A DNA stretch of 64,000 nt from Planctomycetaceae bacterium (GTDB taxonomy: Bacteria > Planctomycetota > Planctomycetia > Pirellulales > Pirellulaceae), in assembly GCA_024642205.1 (NCBI GenBank), contig JAHEBQ010000010.1:62001-126000 (forward strand), read 5' to 3'. A program made the translations under genes and the position numbers. Below are positions 8,832 to 18,221 of this stretch, one piece after another; the stretch's first letter is position 1; every line of letters begins with the position of its first letter. The notes under the pieces were generated by a model that worked only from the letters and a program-made list of their open reading frames with translations, searched no databases and was not told the DNA's origin.

Positions 8832-9084
8832 AGCTTGTCACGCATTCCGTGCGCCCACACAACTGGGAGATTGAGGCTCTCGCCGAATCCGCAGCGACCT
8901 GAATCCCGGCAATAGCCCTGCATTCTCGTTAACGCGACTCGTGGGAATTGAACAGAACACTGGAGATGCGACAGCGAACCCGTTCGTTACGACGACTTCG
9001 ATCCCCTACCCTGACTACAATCCCTGGCCCGCCGGACGCCTGTCCGGCAGGCTCCCGTTTGACCCCGATTTGAACCGATCCATC

Positions 9085-9819
9085 ATGGGCTTTTTCTCCG
9101 ACATGAAAATCCTCTACCACATGCTGGTCAAGCCGGTGCGTGGTGACAGCCATGCCGAACGGATGGAAAGTTTCTACGGCGGGCAAGCAGACGCCTACGA
9201 CGATTTCCGCAAACGCCTTCTCAAAGGACGCCGAGAACTGTTTGCCGCAATGCCCAAACCGGACGGCGGCGTCTGGGTCGATATGGGAGGCGGAACCGGG
9301 TCCAACATCGAAAACCTGGCCGGAGACATCGGGAATCTGAAAAAGGTATACGTCGTTGACCTGTCCGATTCGCTTCTGAAAGTCGCGACCGAACGATTCC
9401 GGGCCCGCGGATGGGAAAACGCCGAAGCCATCGCAGCGGATGCGACGAAGTTCCGCCCTCCCGAAGGGCAGGCGGACGTCGTCACGTTTTCCTACTCGTT
9501 GACCATGATCCCTGATTGGTTTGCGGCGATTGAAAATGCGGTGGCGATGCTCAAACCGGGCGGACACATCGGTGTCGTCGATTTCTATGTCGGGCGAAAG
9601 TACCCACCGGAGGGACTAAAACGACATCGCTGGCTCGCTCGCTCATTGTGGCAACCATGGTTCGCGACCGACAACGTGTTCCCTTCTCCGGACCATTTAC
9701 CCTTTCTTCGAAGTCATTTTGATCAGGTTCATCTGGTTGAAGAGCGAAGCCGTATGCCCTACGTACCTCTGTTGCGAACACCCTATTACCAATTCATCGG
9801 CCGCAAAAGAAAATCGTAG
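9085..9819 (+). CDS. btaB: BtaB-like SAM-dependent N-methyltransferase
   Basis: A class I SAM methyltransferase with motif I V-D-M-G-G-G-T-G-S-N, the acidic residue V-V-D-L after the second strand, and motif P-G-G-H-I-G-V-V-D-F-Y. Set just after btaA, it is expected to add three methyls to diacylglyceryl homoserine, giving diacylglyceryl trimethylhomoserine. The frame is open back to a GTG at 8941, but those 48 residues look non-coding and the family N-terminus fits the ATG at 9085, giving 244 residues. There is no strong ribosome binding site at either start. Function rests on context as well as fold. Confidence 0.85.
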   Translation: MGFFSDMKILYHMLVKPVRGDSHAERMESFYGGQADAYDDFRKRLLKGRRELFAAMPKPDGGVWVDMGGGTGSNIENLAGDIGNLKKVYVVDLSDSLLKVATERFRARGWENAEAIAADATKFRPPEGQADVVTFSYSLTMIPDWFAAIENAVAMLKPGGHIGVVDFYVGRKYPPEGLKRHRWLARSLWQPWFATDNVFPSPDHLPFLRSHFDQVHLVEERSRMPYVPLLRTPYYQFIGRKRKS

Positions 9820-9883
9820 TTGTTCCCGATTTTCCGCTGCGCGCGGATCCTGAAACACCAGGCAAAGTCAACTTATTGATCCC

Positions 9884-10087
9884 ATGTGGCGCACTCTCCT
9901 GCTTGGAAAATTGTCGATTTCCATTCTGGCGTCCTTCGTTGTCGGAGGAATCTGCGTCACTCAACCGTCGCGCCATGCGTACGGAATGACCGAATCGGCT
10001 CGCTGGATTGGAGTTGGCATTTTCTTTTTGACGCTCGGGGCCGCACAGGTCGCTGTCATCATTTTTCTGATGAACCGTAAAAATTGA
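9884..10087 (+). CDS. Small two-helix membrane protein
   Basis: A 67-residue frame encoding two hydrophobic helices (about 4-25 and 41-63) joined by a short polar loop and ending in K-N. It lies 64 bases after btaB in the same direction and could be cotranscribed. I recognise no family. The regular two-helix pattern favours a real gene, but the size and lack of a clear Shine-Dalgarno leave doubt. Confidence 0.5.
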   Translation: MWRTLLLGKLSISILASFVVGGICVTQPSRHAYGMTESARWIGVGIFFLTLGAAQVAVIIFLMNRKN

Positions 10088-10115
10088 ACAACAGCGGCGC
10101 ATCCAAACGTTGGGA

Positions 10116-11360
10116 CTAACGAAGCCGATCCGCCACTTGCTTCAACAGGATACCGAATTCTTCGACTTCCTGAAGCGTGTTGTAGAGATAGAAACTCACC
10201 CGGCAACTCGCCTTGATCCCAAAATGTTGATGCAACGGCATGGCACAATGGTGTCCGGCGCGAATGCCAACGCCCTTTTGGTCCAGCAGGATCGATATGT
10301 CCTGTGGTGAAATCCCGTCGACGGTGAAACTGATCAGACCCGAGCGTTTCTCCGCGGCAGGCCCGAGTACGTTGAGACCTTCTATCTTCGAGAGTGCTTC
10401 GTAAGCCGCCAGTACCAGTTCGTGCTCATGTTGACGAATGGTGTTCATACCGATGCTACTCAAATATTCAATCGCCGCGTTCAACCCGATCGCTTCCACA
10501 ATCGGAGGCGTGCCGGCTTCGAACCGTGCGGGCAGTTCACCCCAGGTAAAACCCTCGGTCGTAACCTGGTCGATCATGCTGCCGCCTCCCATGAATGGTT
10601 GCATTTTTTCCAGCATTTCCTGCCTGCCCCAGAGAACACCAATCCCCGAAGGTCCCAACATTTTGTGTCCGCTAAAAGCGACAAAGTCGGCACCCCACGC
10701 CTGGACATCGGTCACGTCGTGCGGAACCGACTGAGCTGCGTCGACGACAGTCATCGCTCCGACCGACTTGGCCAGCCTCACAATTTCAGCGACTGGTACA
10801 ACCGTACCGAGCACATTGGAGGCCGATGCGAAGGCGACGATTTTTGTTCGTTCCGTGAGTTGCGATTTCACGTCTTCCAAATCAAGCTCGCCGTCGGCAG
10901 TAATTCCCGCAAATCGAACCCTGGCACCGGTTCTCTCGGCCAATTGTTGCCAGGGCACAATATTGGAATGATGTTCGAAAACGGTCAGCAGGATCTCGTC
11001 CTCCTGATTGACGTTCGCGTCCCCCCACGCCCGCGCAACGAGGTTAATCGACGCGGTCGTTCCAGATGTAAAAATTACCTCGTTGTTGTGCGGGGCGTTG
11101 ATAAACTCCCGGATACGCAATCGAGCGTGCTCAAACTGGGCGGATGCCTGTTCGCTGAGCCAGTGAATCCCGCGATGTACATTGGCGTACGTTCGACGAT
11201 AACAGTCATCCATCGCATCGATGACTGCTTGCGGATGCTGCGATGACGCTCCATTGTCGAAATAGACAAGCTGGCGATCCCGGTAGATCGTTTGCGTGAG
11301 GATCGGAAAATCGGCGCGGATCGCGATTGGATCGAATTTGGTTTGTTTTAGTGAATCCAT
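10116..11360 (-). CDS. sufS: SufS-type cysteine desulfurase
   Basis: A pyridoxal-phosphate enzyme that removes sulfur from cysteine to supply iron-sulfur cluster assembly. The 414 residues match class V aminotransferases of the SufS/CsdA group: Y-F-D-N-G-A-S-S-Q near residue 33, the H-H-S-N-I-V-P-W run at 130, Schiff-base Lys233 in F-S-G-H-K-M-L-G-P, and catalytic Cys372 in R-A-G-H-H-C-A-M-P. R-A-G-x-H-C-A-x-P is typical of SufS rather than IscS. No sufBCD or sufU is next to it, so it stands alone here. It converges with the small plus-strand gene ending at 10087. Confidence 0.94.
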   Translation of the reverse strand: MDSLKQTKFDPIAIRADFPILTQTIYRDRQLVYFDNGASSQHPQAVIDAMDDCYRRTYANVHRGIHWLSEQASAQFEHARLRIREFINAPHNNEVIFTSGTTASINLVARAWGDANVNQEDEILLTVFEHHSNIVPWQQLAERTGARVRFAGITADGELDLEDVKSQLTERTKIVAFASASNVLGTVVPVAEIVRLAKSVGAMTVVDAAQSVPHDVTDVQAWGADFVAFSGHKMLGPSGIGVLWGRQEMLEKMQPFMGGGSMIDQVTTEGFTWGELPARFEAGTPPIVEAIGLNAAIEYLSSIGMNTIRQHEHELVLAAYEALSKIEGLNVLGPAAEKRSGLISFTVDGISPQDISILLDQKGVGIRAGHHCAMPLHQHFGIKASCRVSFYLYNTLQEVEEFGILLKQVADRLR

Positions 11361-11490
11361 GGAATCAGTCTAGCTTTAGCTTGTTCTTCGACAATCCCTT
11401 CCAACGCGTGGAAACGGCAATCACCAGCGATTCCAAATCGAACTCTCCCGGGGTTCAAGAACCGATCATTCGCCGTTGGGACTCGTCCGG

Positions 11491-12087
11491 CTACTTTTTT
11501 CTGGCAAACCGCATCGATGAATGTTCGCCGTCAAACGCCGCCGTCTTACCGGGACCGAATCCAAGTTCTCTGGCCAGGCTCATGACGTCCTTCTGGCTGA
11601 TCGCCGGTGTACCTTTGGTCCATACGATCCAGAGGTTTACACCTTCGGGGAGTCGGGCGGCCAGAGGTCGAAATTCATCCAGCTCCTGGCGATTTGTCAC
11701 TTTCCAGAATGCAAGTTCACCCTTTTCAATCTGGCGGACGATGCTGGCCCCGTGTTGTCTTAACTCCGCGATAAATGACCTGGAAAATCCTTTTGATAAC
11801 CAGAGTTTTTGGCCTGACTTGACGCCCAGCTTTGTCAATCGATCTGGCGGATTGAGAACTTTCTGCACCCAGCGATCGGCGGCTGGACCGATTTCGAACG
11901 CAACCGATTTCCCATCTTTCTGTATGATCAACAGGTCTTCGTTTGCCCGGGCAGTAGTGGATTTCCCAAGGTCAGCGGCCCAACGATAATCCCTTCCTGT
12001 GAATGTAAGTGAATTTGAATCGAGATGCAGTTTCCCCGGATAGCGGTTGCGTCCGACGATTGCGAATGTTTTTGTTTCCAGTCCCAT
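11491..12087 (-). CDS. DUF3052-like protein
   Basis: A 198-residue soluble protein. The C-terminal third (L-W-I-V-W-T-K-G ... D-V-M-S-L-A-R-E-L-G-F ... S-S-M-R-F) follows the DUF3052 pattern of small bacterial proteins with no known activity. The N-terminal half is beta-rich and less familiar, with alternating hydrophobic residues and K-L-H-L-D-S-N-S-L-T-F-T-G, perhaps a PH-like barrel. A GAGG lies about ten bases before the start. No function can be assigned. Confidence 0.75.
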   Translation of the reverse strand: MGLETKTFAIVGRNRYPGKLHLDSNSLTFTGRDYRWAADLGKSTTARANEDLLIIQKDGKSVAFEIGPAADRWVQKVLNPPDRLTKLGVKSGQKLWLSKGFSRSFIAELRQHGASIVRQIEKGELAFWKVTNRQELDEFRPLAARLPEGVNLWIVWTKGTPAISQKDVMSLARELGFGPGKTAAFDGEHSSMRFARKK

Positions 12088-12294
12088 CGGCAGGTATCCT
12101 CATTGAGTTTGGCGGTATCGCTGTAGACGATCGGAGGTGATTCCCATTCATTCTGTCGGTGCGGAACCGCGATTTCAAGCAAAGCAATGCCCGTTCGCCG
12201 CCCTTGACGCCTTCGTCGCGCACCGTCGATTCTCAATTCACCGTTTCCGGACGCCATGCTCGTCGATCGACCCGTTGGAAACAGACATTCCGAC

Positions 12295-13206
12295 TCAACG
12301 CCATTGAACACCCGACATCTCAGCCAACGTCTTCTGCAGCGCATGGGTCCCAAGTTTACCGTCGCCGTTTTCAACGACTCGCGAGTAGAGTTGGTGAGCC
12401 AAATCCAAGCCGGGAAGTTTGAGATCCATTCTTCGAGATTCTGCCAGCGCGATGCCCAGGTCTTTGACAAAGTGCTCAACAAAAAAACCTGGGTCAAAAT
12501 TACCGGCAACAATTCGGGGGCCCAGGTTGGACAGCGCCCAACTTCCTGCAGCACCGCTGCTAACCGATTGTAGCGCCGAATTCAGTTCCAGCCCCGATTG
12601 TCGGGCATAAAGCAACGACTCGCAGACACCAATCATGCCGGCGGCGACGAGAATCTGATTGACGACTTTGGTGTGCTGGCCGGAACCCGCCCCGCCCTGT
12701 CGAACAACCGTCTTTCCCATTGCCTCCCAACAGGGAGTCAGCGCCAGAAACGCCTCCTCATCACCGCCAATCATGATCGACAACGTACCGTTCTTGGCAC
12801 CAACATCTCCTCCGGAAACAGGGGCATCCATCGCAGTGACGCCGTATTGGCTGGCCGCTTCATGGATTTCGATTGCCAGGCCGGGTTGGCTGGTCGTCAT
12901 GTCCACCACGACGTCGCCGGGTTTACAACCAACCAGGATTCCATCGTCCCCCAGGAATACTTCGCGAACATCCTGAGGCATTCCCACGATCGCGAAGATC
13001 ACATCACTGGCCTGGGCCACGGACTTTGGAGAATCGGCCCATTTCGCGCCGAGGGCGATCAAGTCGTCGGCTTTGGCTTTTGTTCGATTGAAAAGAGTGG
13101 TCTCAAATCCGGCGTCCATCAGATGCCGACACATGCTGTGCCCCATGACTCCGGTACCGATCCAGCCAATCCTTGTTTCGCCAGGTTTTACGGTGGTGTC
13201 TTTCAT
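12295..13206 (-). CDS. 3-hydroxyisobutyrate dehydrogenase-family oxidoreductase
   Basis: A beta-hydroxyacid dehydrogenase of 303 residues using NAD(P). The dinucleotide site [11 protein letters not shown] (GTGVMG at 17-22) opens a Rossmann domain. The substrate loop D-A-P-V-S-G-G is at 127-133, and catalytic Lys180 sits in H-T-K-V-V-N-Q. These features are shared by 3-hydroxyisobutyrate dehydrogenase, tartronate semialdehyde reductase and glyoxylate reductase, so the exact substrate is open. It is not in a visible valine or glycerate operon. Confidence 0.9.
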   Translation of the reverse strand: MKDTTVKPGETRIGWIGTGVMGHSMCRHLMDAGFETTLFNRTKAKADDLIALGAKWADSPKSVAQASDVIFAIVGMPQDVREVFLGDDGILVGCKPGDVVVDMTTSQPGLAIEIHEAASQYGVTAMDAPVSGGDVGAKNGTLSIMIGGDEEAFLALTPCWEAMGKTVVRQGGAGSGQHTKVVNQILVAAGMIGVCESLLYARQSGLELNSALQSVSSGAAGSWALSNLGPRIVAGNFDPGFFVEHFVKDLGIALAESRRMDLKLPGLDLAHQLYSRVVENGDGKLGTHALQKTLAEMSGVQWR

Positions 13207-13387
13207 TGATCGTACGCCGGACTCATATTGGAGAGAATGTTGAACTGAAAATCTGGGTTGAGACTCCCCCAGGGACGGACAAGCTGTCGAGCGATTTCCG
13301 AATCGAGACCATACAACGCTGGTGGACGCGAACTTAACCGGTTGTCCGACAGGAAATCAATGGCCAACACCGGAATTCACCGTCGCC

Positions 13388-13909
13388 CTAAATGTCGGGG
13401 CGTTTGAGAATTTCTGCAATCAAGATTGCTTGACCAATCGATTTTGGATTCCCCAACAGCTGGCGCAATTCGTCAGCCGCATTTGAATTTCTGGCGCCGA
13501 GAATCGCCGGCCTTGGAGCCTCCGTTACCGAAGGCTTGTCGTCAATCGCCGTCAAGTCGTGGTCAAGTCTCTGGTGAACCCGGATATCGGTCTGGTCGTG
13601 AACGCTGGAAATGCGTTCACCGAGGCTGGAGGCATGTTCGGCGATCGCTGACGTATCGATATGGCTCTGGACGTGATCCCCGACACTCTGGGTGCGAATA
13701 CTCGACTTTTTTCGCGGCTTTTTTGGCGGCCGTGGCGCAGGCCTACGGGCCGGACGAGCTTCGACAATGTCTGCCTCGACCGCATCAATGATCATGGGCT
13801 TCTGAGCAGGTTGCGGCTGACGTCGAGGCGGTTGTTGCGGAGCCCCGCCCTTTTGCTGTTGGCGGCGCTCTGCCGCTTTTCGCAAGAACTCTTCAATGTC
13901 TCGTGCCAT
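13388..13909 (-). CDS. FloA-linked Pro/Arg/Lys-rich protein
   Basis: A 173-residue protein starting 25 bases after the floA stop and probably cotranscribed with it. It begins M-A-R-D-I-E-E-F-L-R-K-A-A-E-R-R, a charged amphipathic helix. It then runs through Gln/Pro/Arg-rich disorder (about 20-75) with an R-P-A-P-R-P-P-K-K-P segment, and ends in a helical domain (about 140-173) with A-A-D-E-L-R-Q-L-L-G-N-P-K-S-I-G-Q-A. That ending looks like a conserved interaction module. I recall similar short proteins beside floA in other planctomycetes but no function. There is no signal peptide, so it should act in the cytoplasm, perhaps at FloA assemblies. Confidence 0.8.
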   Translation of the reverse strand: MARDIEEFLRKAAERRQQQKGGAPQQPPRRQPQPAQKPMIIDAVEADIVEARPARRPAPRPPKKPRKKSSIRTQSVGDHVQSHIDTSAIAEHASSLGERISSVHDQTDIRVHQRLDHDLTAIDDKPSVTEAPRPAILGARNSNAADELRQLLGNPKSIGQAILIAEILKRPDI

Positions 13910-13933
13910 TGGGTGAACCGAAGATTAAATGGG

Positions 13934-14998
13934 TTAAACGCTCGCCGAAGTGCCGCCCGAAGAAATGGATTTTCGCATATCTGTGTCGGCTTGAACGTTG
14001 CGAAGCTTGTAGTAGTCGAGAATGCCAAGTTTTCCTGCGCGGAAGCTGTCCGCCATGGCTTTGGGAACCTCAGCCTCGGCCGCAACCAGTTTGGCACGGC
14101 TCTCTTCGATCGCTGCCGTATTTTCCTGCTCCTGGGCGACTGCCATTGCGCGGCGGCCTTCTGCCCTTGCTCGGGCGACACGCGTGTCCGCTTCCGCCTG
14201 ATCGGCTCTCAGTCGCGCACCAATGTTATCACCGACATCGATATCGGCGATGTCAATCGAGACAATCTCGAACGCCGTCTGAGAATCGAGTCGGCGGGCC
14301 AACACGGCTTTGGATATCATGTCGGGGTTTTCAAGGACTTCGTTATGTGTCGTTGCCGATCCAATCGCACTGACGATTCCTTCACCAACGCGAGCGATAA
14401 TGGTTTCTTCCGTCGCACCACCAATCAGCTGTTGCAAGTTTGACCGGACCGTCACACGCGCGCGAACCTTTAACTGAATACCGTTTTTGGCTACCGCATC
14501 CAGCGAACGGCGGGACGATCCTCTGGCCGGACAGTCGATCACGCGTGGATAGACGCTGGTCTGAACGGCTTCGAGGACGTTTCGGCCGGCCAAATCAATC
14601 GCCGTCGCTTCGCGAAAGCTGAGTTGTATCGTTTTGGCTTTGTTGGCGGCAATCAAAGCCCGGACGACCATCGGCACGTTGCCACCGGCCAGATAGTGCG
14701 CCTCAAGAGCTTTGGTGGTCATTTCTGGTTCGTTCAACCGGGCCTGAACCGCCATGATCTTGCTTGGCACAATCACACTGGCTTTCACTTTTCGGAACGA
14801 CATCCCGACCAAGTCAAAAAATGTGACTTTCGCTCCGGTGAAAAACGACTGGATCCACCAGCGAAAATAGGACAGGAAAAACACAAAGACGATAAACAGG
14901 AATAACAGCGCTATCAGGATCACTGCGATCGTGACGATTTGACCGACCGTTAGCCGTTCTTGAGCCAGAAAAAGACCATTCATGAGTGGCATGTTCAT
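13934..14998 (-). CDS. floA: Flotillin-like protein FloA
   Basis: A scaffold of functional membrane microdomains. The 354 residues contain a long N-terminal membrane hairpin (about 16-46), the family core [12 protein letters not shown] and [10 protein letters not shown], an SPFH-like domain, and an Ala/Glu-rich coiled coil (about 270-320) that drives oligomers. It closely follows YqfA/FloA of Bacillus. Met codons at residues 1, 3 and 6 leave the exact start uncertain by a few residues. It is followed directly by the partner gene at 13388, suggesting one operon. Confidence 0.95.
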   Translation of the reverse strand: MNMPLMNGLFLAQERLTVGQIVTIAVILIALLFLFIVFVFFLSYFRWWIQSFFTGAKVTFFDLVGMSFRKVKASVIVPSKIMAVQARLNEPEMTTKALEAHYLAGGNVPMVVRALIAANKAKTIQLSFREATAIDLAGRNVLEAVQTSVYPRVIDCPARGSSRRSLDAVAKNGIQLKVRARVTVRSNLQQLIGGATEETIIARVGEGIVSAIGSATTHNEVLENPDMISKAVLARRLDSQTAFEIVSIDIADIDVGDNIGARLRADQAEADTRVARARAEGRRAMAVAQEQENTAAIEESRAKLVAAEAEVPKAMADSFRAGKLGILDYYKLRNVQADTDMRKSISSGGTSASV

Positions 14999-15589
14999 AT
15001 GCTTGCGTTAAATGCGGGGTGCTAGTTTTACGTCGGCTCTCATTCTAGAAGATTGGCGACCTCAAAAGTAGTATGTGCGGCAAACTAACACTTTTTCCGG
15101 TTTTTCCCGACCATCGGCACGAGAACGACACCGCTGAAAAAGACGCATTAAACAACCGAACAACCCACAATTCTTCCGCGCTCGGTTTTGTCGATTATTG
15201 CTGCGCCGGCAGCACTCATGGGTCTCGCTCCGGCGCAATCAACGTCGCGACTTGGCAGGGAATCCAGACATGGCTGTAAACTCCGGAAATGGGAAACGTT
15301 CGAAGCCAGCCTCAAATAAAAACTACAGAACCGGGCAGATCGTCAAATTGCGCCACCCGGGTGACCGGATGGCCGGAAAATGGTTTCGGGCAACATCGAT
15401 CGATTCGCGGCAGTTTACATCGCAACTTCGACAACCAGGGTCCACCAGGAAATACTTCCAACAATAGTGCGGCGTCACTGCTATGAAAAAGCTTGGTCGC
15501 ACTGGACGAAGCTACGAGTCCTGGCGTTTACTTGATCATGAGATCGCGTGACCTCATCCACTACCCGTAAATCAAATCTTGACGCTGCG
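14999..15589. other. 591-base spacer upstream of floA
   Basis: The floA promoter should lie here. A 65-codon plus-strand frame (15270-15467) follows an AGGGA and reads N-Y-R-T-G-Q-I-V-K-L-R-H-P, but it has no recognisable family and I do not call it a gene. No terminator or repeat is evident. Confidence 0.35.
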
Positions 15590-16756
15590 CTAGGCTTCAA
15601 GTTTGGTCCAGGCCGAATTGTTCTTCGATGAAGCAACTGCTGCTTCGATGAATGCCATCCCTTCGACTCCGTCCTGCACAGTTGGAAAGTCGTAGCCTTC
15701 CGGTCGCGGATAACTTCCACTGACTTCGTCGGCGATCGCTTCGGCTGCACCCAGGTAGACGTTGGCAAATGCTTCGATGAATGCCTCGGGATGACCAAAC
15801 GGCAGCCGAGTGTTTTTGCCACATACCTCGCCGTTGTAGACATTGCCTCGACGGTGAATCTGGCGTGGCTGCTCGGCGTACTTGACGATCAGTTCGTTGG
15901 GATGTTCCTGATGCCATTCCAAAGACGCTTCGGTTCCGTAGATTCGGATATTCAGGTTGTTTTCGTCGCCGGTCGAAATCTGCGAGGCATACAGCACGCC
16001 TTTGGCGCCCCCTTTGTAACGTATCAGCAGATTGCCGTCGTCGTCGAGTTGTCGGCCGGGAATGAACGTCGTCAGCTCGGCAGCCAATTCTTCGATTTCC
16101 AGACCAGTGATGTACTTCACCAGGTTCTCCGCATGCGAGCCGATATCGCCGATGCAATTCGAAACACCCGAGACAGCCGGGTCCATTCGCCAATTCGAGA
16201 TCGCGCCATCTGCCTGGTCCTTGAGCGCCGTGATCGCATAGCCCTGCGGGTACTCGGCGACGATCTTGAGAATCTTTCCAAGCTTTCCTTCGGCTACCAT
16301 GGCCTTGGCCTCTTTGACCATGGGATAGCCAGTGTAGTTGTGAGTAAGTGCAAAGACCTTTCCAGTTGCGTTCACGACCTGAGCCAGCTGTTTTCCCTGC
16401 TCCAGTGAATACGCGAGTGGTTTCTCACAGATGACATTGAAGCCGGACTCGAGAAATGTCTTGGCAATTTCGTAATGCAGGTTATTTTGAGCGACGATGG
16501 ATACGAAATCGATCCTCTGATCGGCAGGCAGGGCCGCTTCGGCCTCGGCCATCTGCTGGTAACTGGAATAAACCCGCGAAGCATCCAGCAAGAAATCTTC
16601 GCCCGACATCCGACTTTTCTCCGGGTCGGAGGAAAACGCCCCGGCGACCAGCTGGATTTTTCCATCCAAAGCTGCCGCCATTCGATGGACCGCGCCGATA
16701 AAAGCTCCGCGTCCGCCACCCACCATTCCCATGCGCAGTTTGCGATTGAGTGTCAT
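15590..16756 (-). CDS. Gfo/Idh/MocA family oxidoreductase
   Basis: A 388-residue NAD(P)-dependent sugar or inositol dehydrogenase-like enzyme. It opens with the Rossmann run M-V-G-G-G-R-G-A-F-I-G-A-V-H-R and carries C-E-K-P-L-A-Y, the Lys that orients substrate and nicotinamide in this family. The C-terminal half is the usual alpha/beta substrate domain. GAGG lies well placed before the ATG. A second member follows upstream at 16805-17893 in the same direction, 48 bases away, so the two are likely cotranscribed. The substrate is unknown; planctomycetes hold many such enzymes for sugar catabolism. Confidence 0.9.
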   Translation of the reverse strand: MTLNRKLRMGMVGGGRGAFIGAVHRMAAALDGKIQLVAGAFSSDPEKSRMSGEDFLLDASRVYSSYQQMAEAEAALPADQRIDFVSIVAQNNLHYEIAKTFLESGFNVICEKPLAYSLEQGKQLAQVVNATGKVFALTHNYTGYPMVKEAKAMVAEGKLGKILKIVAEYPQGYAITALKDQADGAISNWRMDPAVSGVSNCIGDIGSHAENLVKYITGLEIEELAAELTTFIPGRQLDDDGNLLIRYKGGAKGVLYASQISTGDENNLNIRIYGTEASLEWHQEHPNELIVKYAEQPRQIHRRGNVYNGEVCGKNTRLPFGHPEAFIEAFANVYLGAAEAIADEVSGSYPRPEGYDFPTVQDGVEGMAFIEAAVASSKNNSAWTKLEA

Positions 16757-16804
16757 CTTATTTCCTCTGTTTCCCTGTTTATCTCAAACCGTGTTGTTCA
16801 ATGA

Positions 16805-17893
16805 CTAGCCAACCTGGACCTGAACCGGTTCCCCCCTCGAAGCGGACTCGTAAATCGCATCAATGGTCCGCATCAGCGTCAGTGCCTGATCGGGCGTGTT
16901 TAGCGGTTCTTCGGTACCTTCGATCGTGCCGATAAAATTCGCGGCTGATCGCTTGCGTCCCATGTCTTCGCAAGCATCGACCACGATCGTCTTGTCCACT
17001 GAGTTTCCGTTCTCCTGCACATAGATTTCACACGTGTCGATTGCGGTTTCGTCCAGGCCATCGGTTCCAAACAGTCGTTCGACTTTTCCGCCACCCTGGC
17101 TGCCTTGAAACACAACCGAGACCTCTTCACGTTTGACCATTTCGGCCCAGGAGACCTGCATCGAAAGGACCTGTCCGGATTTGAAGGTTACAAATCCGTG
17201 GGCTGCAGCCTCGACATCGTTCACGCCGTCCGCGTTGTCGGGAATTCCCCAGGGGCCTTTGAAGCCGGTGTTGTCGATGAAGTCATCGAAAGTCTGACCC
17301 AGTACATGGGCAGGTTCAGGGTATCCCATGAAATACATCGCCAAATCAACCATGTGGAGCAAGTCAATCAGTGGACCGCCGCCGGAAAGCGCCTTGGTGG
17401 TAAACCAACCGCCAAATCCAGGAATCCCGGTGCGACGAATCCACTTGGCTTGCGCCGAATTGATCCGACCGAGGGTCCCGTCACTGATCATTTCCATCAT
17501 CCGGTACGACTCCGGCCGGGCGCGATTGTTGAAGTTGAACATCAACCGCCTGCCCGCAGCATTGGCCGCAGCAATCATCAATTCGACTTCGCTCGCGTTG
17601 AGCGCCGGTGGCTTTTCACAGAACACGTGCTTGCCGGCATTGAGGCACTGGATGCTCAATGGAGCATGAAACTTGTTGGGAACGATGATACTGACGGCAT
17701 CAGCTTCGGTTTCCGACAACATCGTCTCGACATCGCGATAGACGTTGGGAATGTCCCATTCCCTGGCGGCGGCGGTGGCGGCCGTCGGGTTCATATCTGC
17801 CAGCGCAACAATGGACGCGCCTGCTTCCTTGAATCCGCCTGCGTGGTATTGAAGCATTCCACCGGCACCGATGATTGCGACTTTGGTCGGCAT
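16805..17893 (-). CDS. Gfo/Idh/MocA family oxidoreductase
   Basis: A 362-residue relative of the next gene, first in a two-gene run. The Rossmann motif is V-A-I-I-G-A-G-G-M-L-Q-Y-H-A-G-G, and the conserved lysine motif reads H-V-F-C-E-K-P-P-A-L-N. The loop G-G-G-P-L-I-D-L-L-H-M-V-D-L and the His in it match the metal-free catalytic centre of this family. The two copies differ clearly in the substrate domain, so they are not a recent duplication. Substrate not assignable. Confidence 0.9.
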   Translation of the reverse strand: MPTKVAIIGAGGMLQYHAGGFKEAGASIVALADMNPTAATAAAREWDIPNVYRDVETMLSETEADAVSIIVPNKFHAPLSIQCLNAGKHVFCEKPPALNASEVELMIAAANAAGRRLMFNFNNRARPESYRMMEMISDGTLGRINSAQAKWIRRTGIPGFGGWFTTKALSGGGPLIDLLHMVDLAMYFMGYPEPAHVLGQTFDDFIDNTGFKGPWGIPDNADGVNDVEAAAHGFVTFKSGQVLSMQVSWAEMVKREEVSVVFQGSQGGGKVERLFGTDGLDETAIDTCEIYVQENGNSVDKTIVVDACEDMGRKRSAANFIGTIEGTEEPLNTPDQALTLMRTIDAIYESASRGEPVQVQVG

Positions 17894-18221
17894 CTTGTTG
17901 GTTCTTTCTCAGATTCTAGGTACGAACGAAAATATCGTATTTCCGCGAAAGAGAATTTGTATCAGATTCCCGGTCGAATTTCACCAATCATGGCCCCGCC
18001 GGTTGAAAATCAGAGCGATTGGCGGGCCCGGCGGGATCGACGGTGCCTGTTGGAGAAACTGTAACAAGCGAGTCCCCCGTCCCTTCCAGTCGGTGATGGA
18101 GAGATTTTTCCGAGCATTTCGGCACCCGAAAAATGTGGCGTGCGTCGACCGGTGAAGCTGGCAAAGGCCCGCCAGGACTTGATGATTCCAATTCGGCCGT
18201 CCGCCGAAATCCAAAGCCAAC
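17894..18221. other. 328-base spacer without a gene
   Basis: An 84-codon minus-strand frame here has no signal, family pattern or codon bias that I can support. No terminator is seen. The promoter for the Gfo/Idh pair should be near 17900. Confidence 0.35.

Noticed and set aside
15270-15467. 65-codon plus-strand frame after AGGGA
   Set aside because: It has a possible ribosome site but no family pattern, no neighbour logic and a low-complexity basic composition; kept only as a note in the spacer entry.
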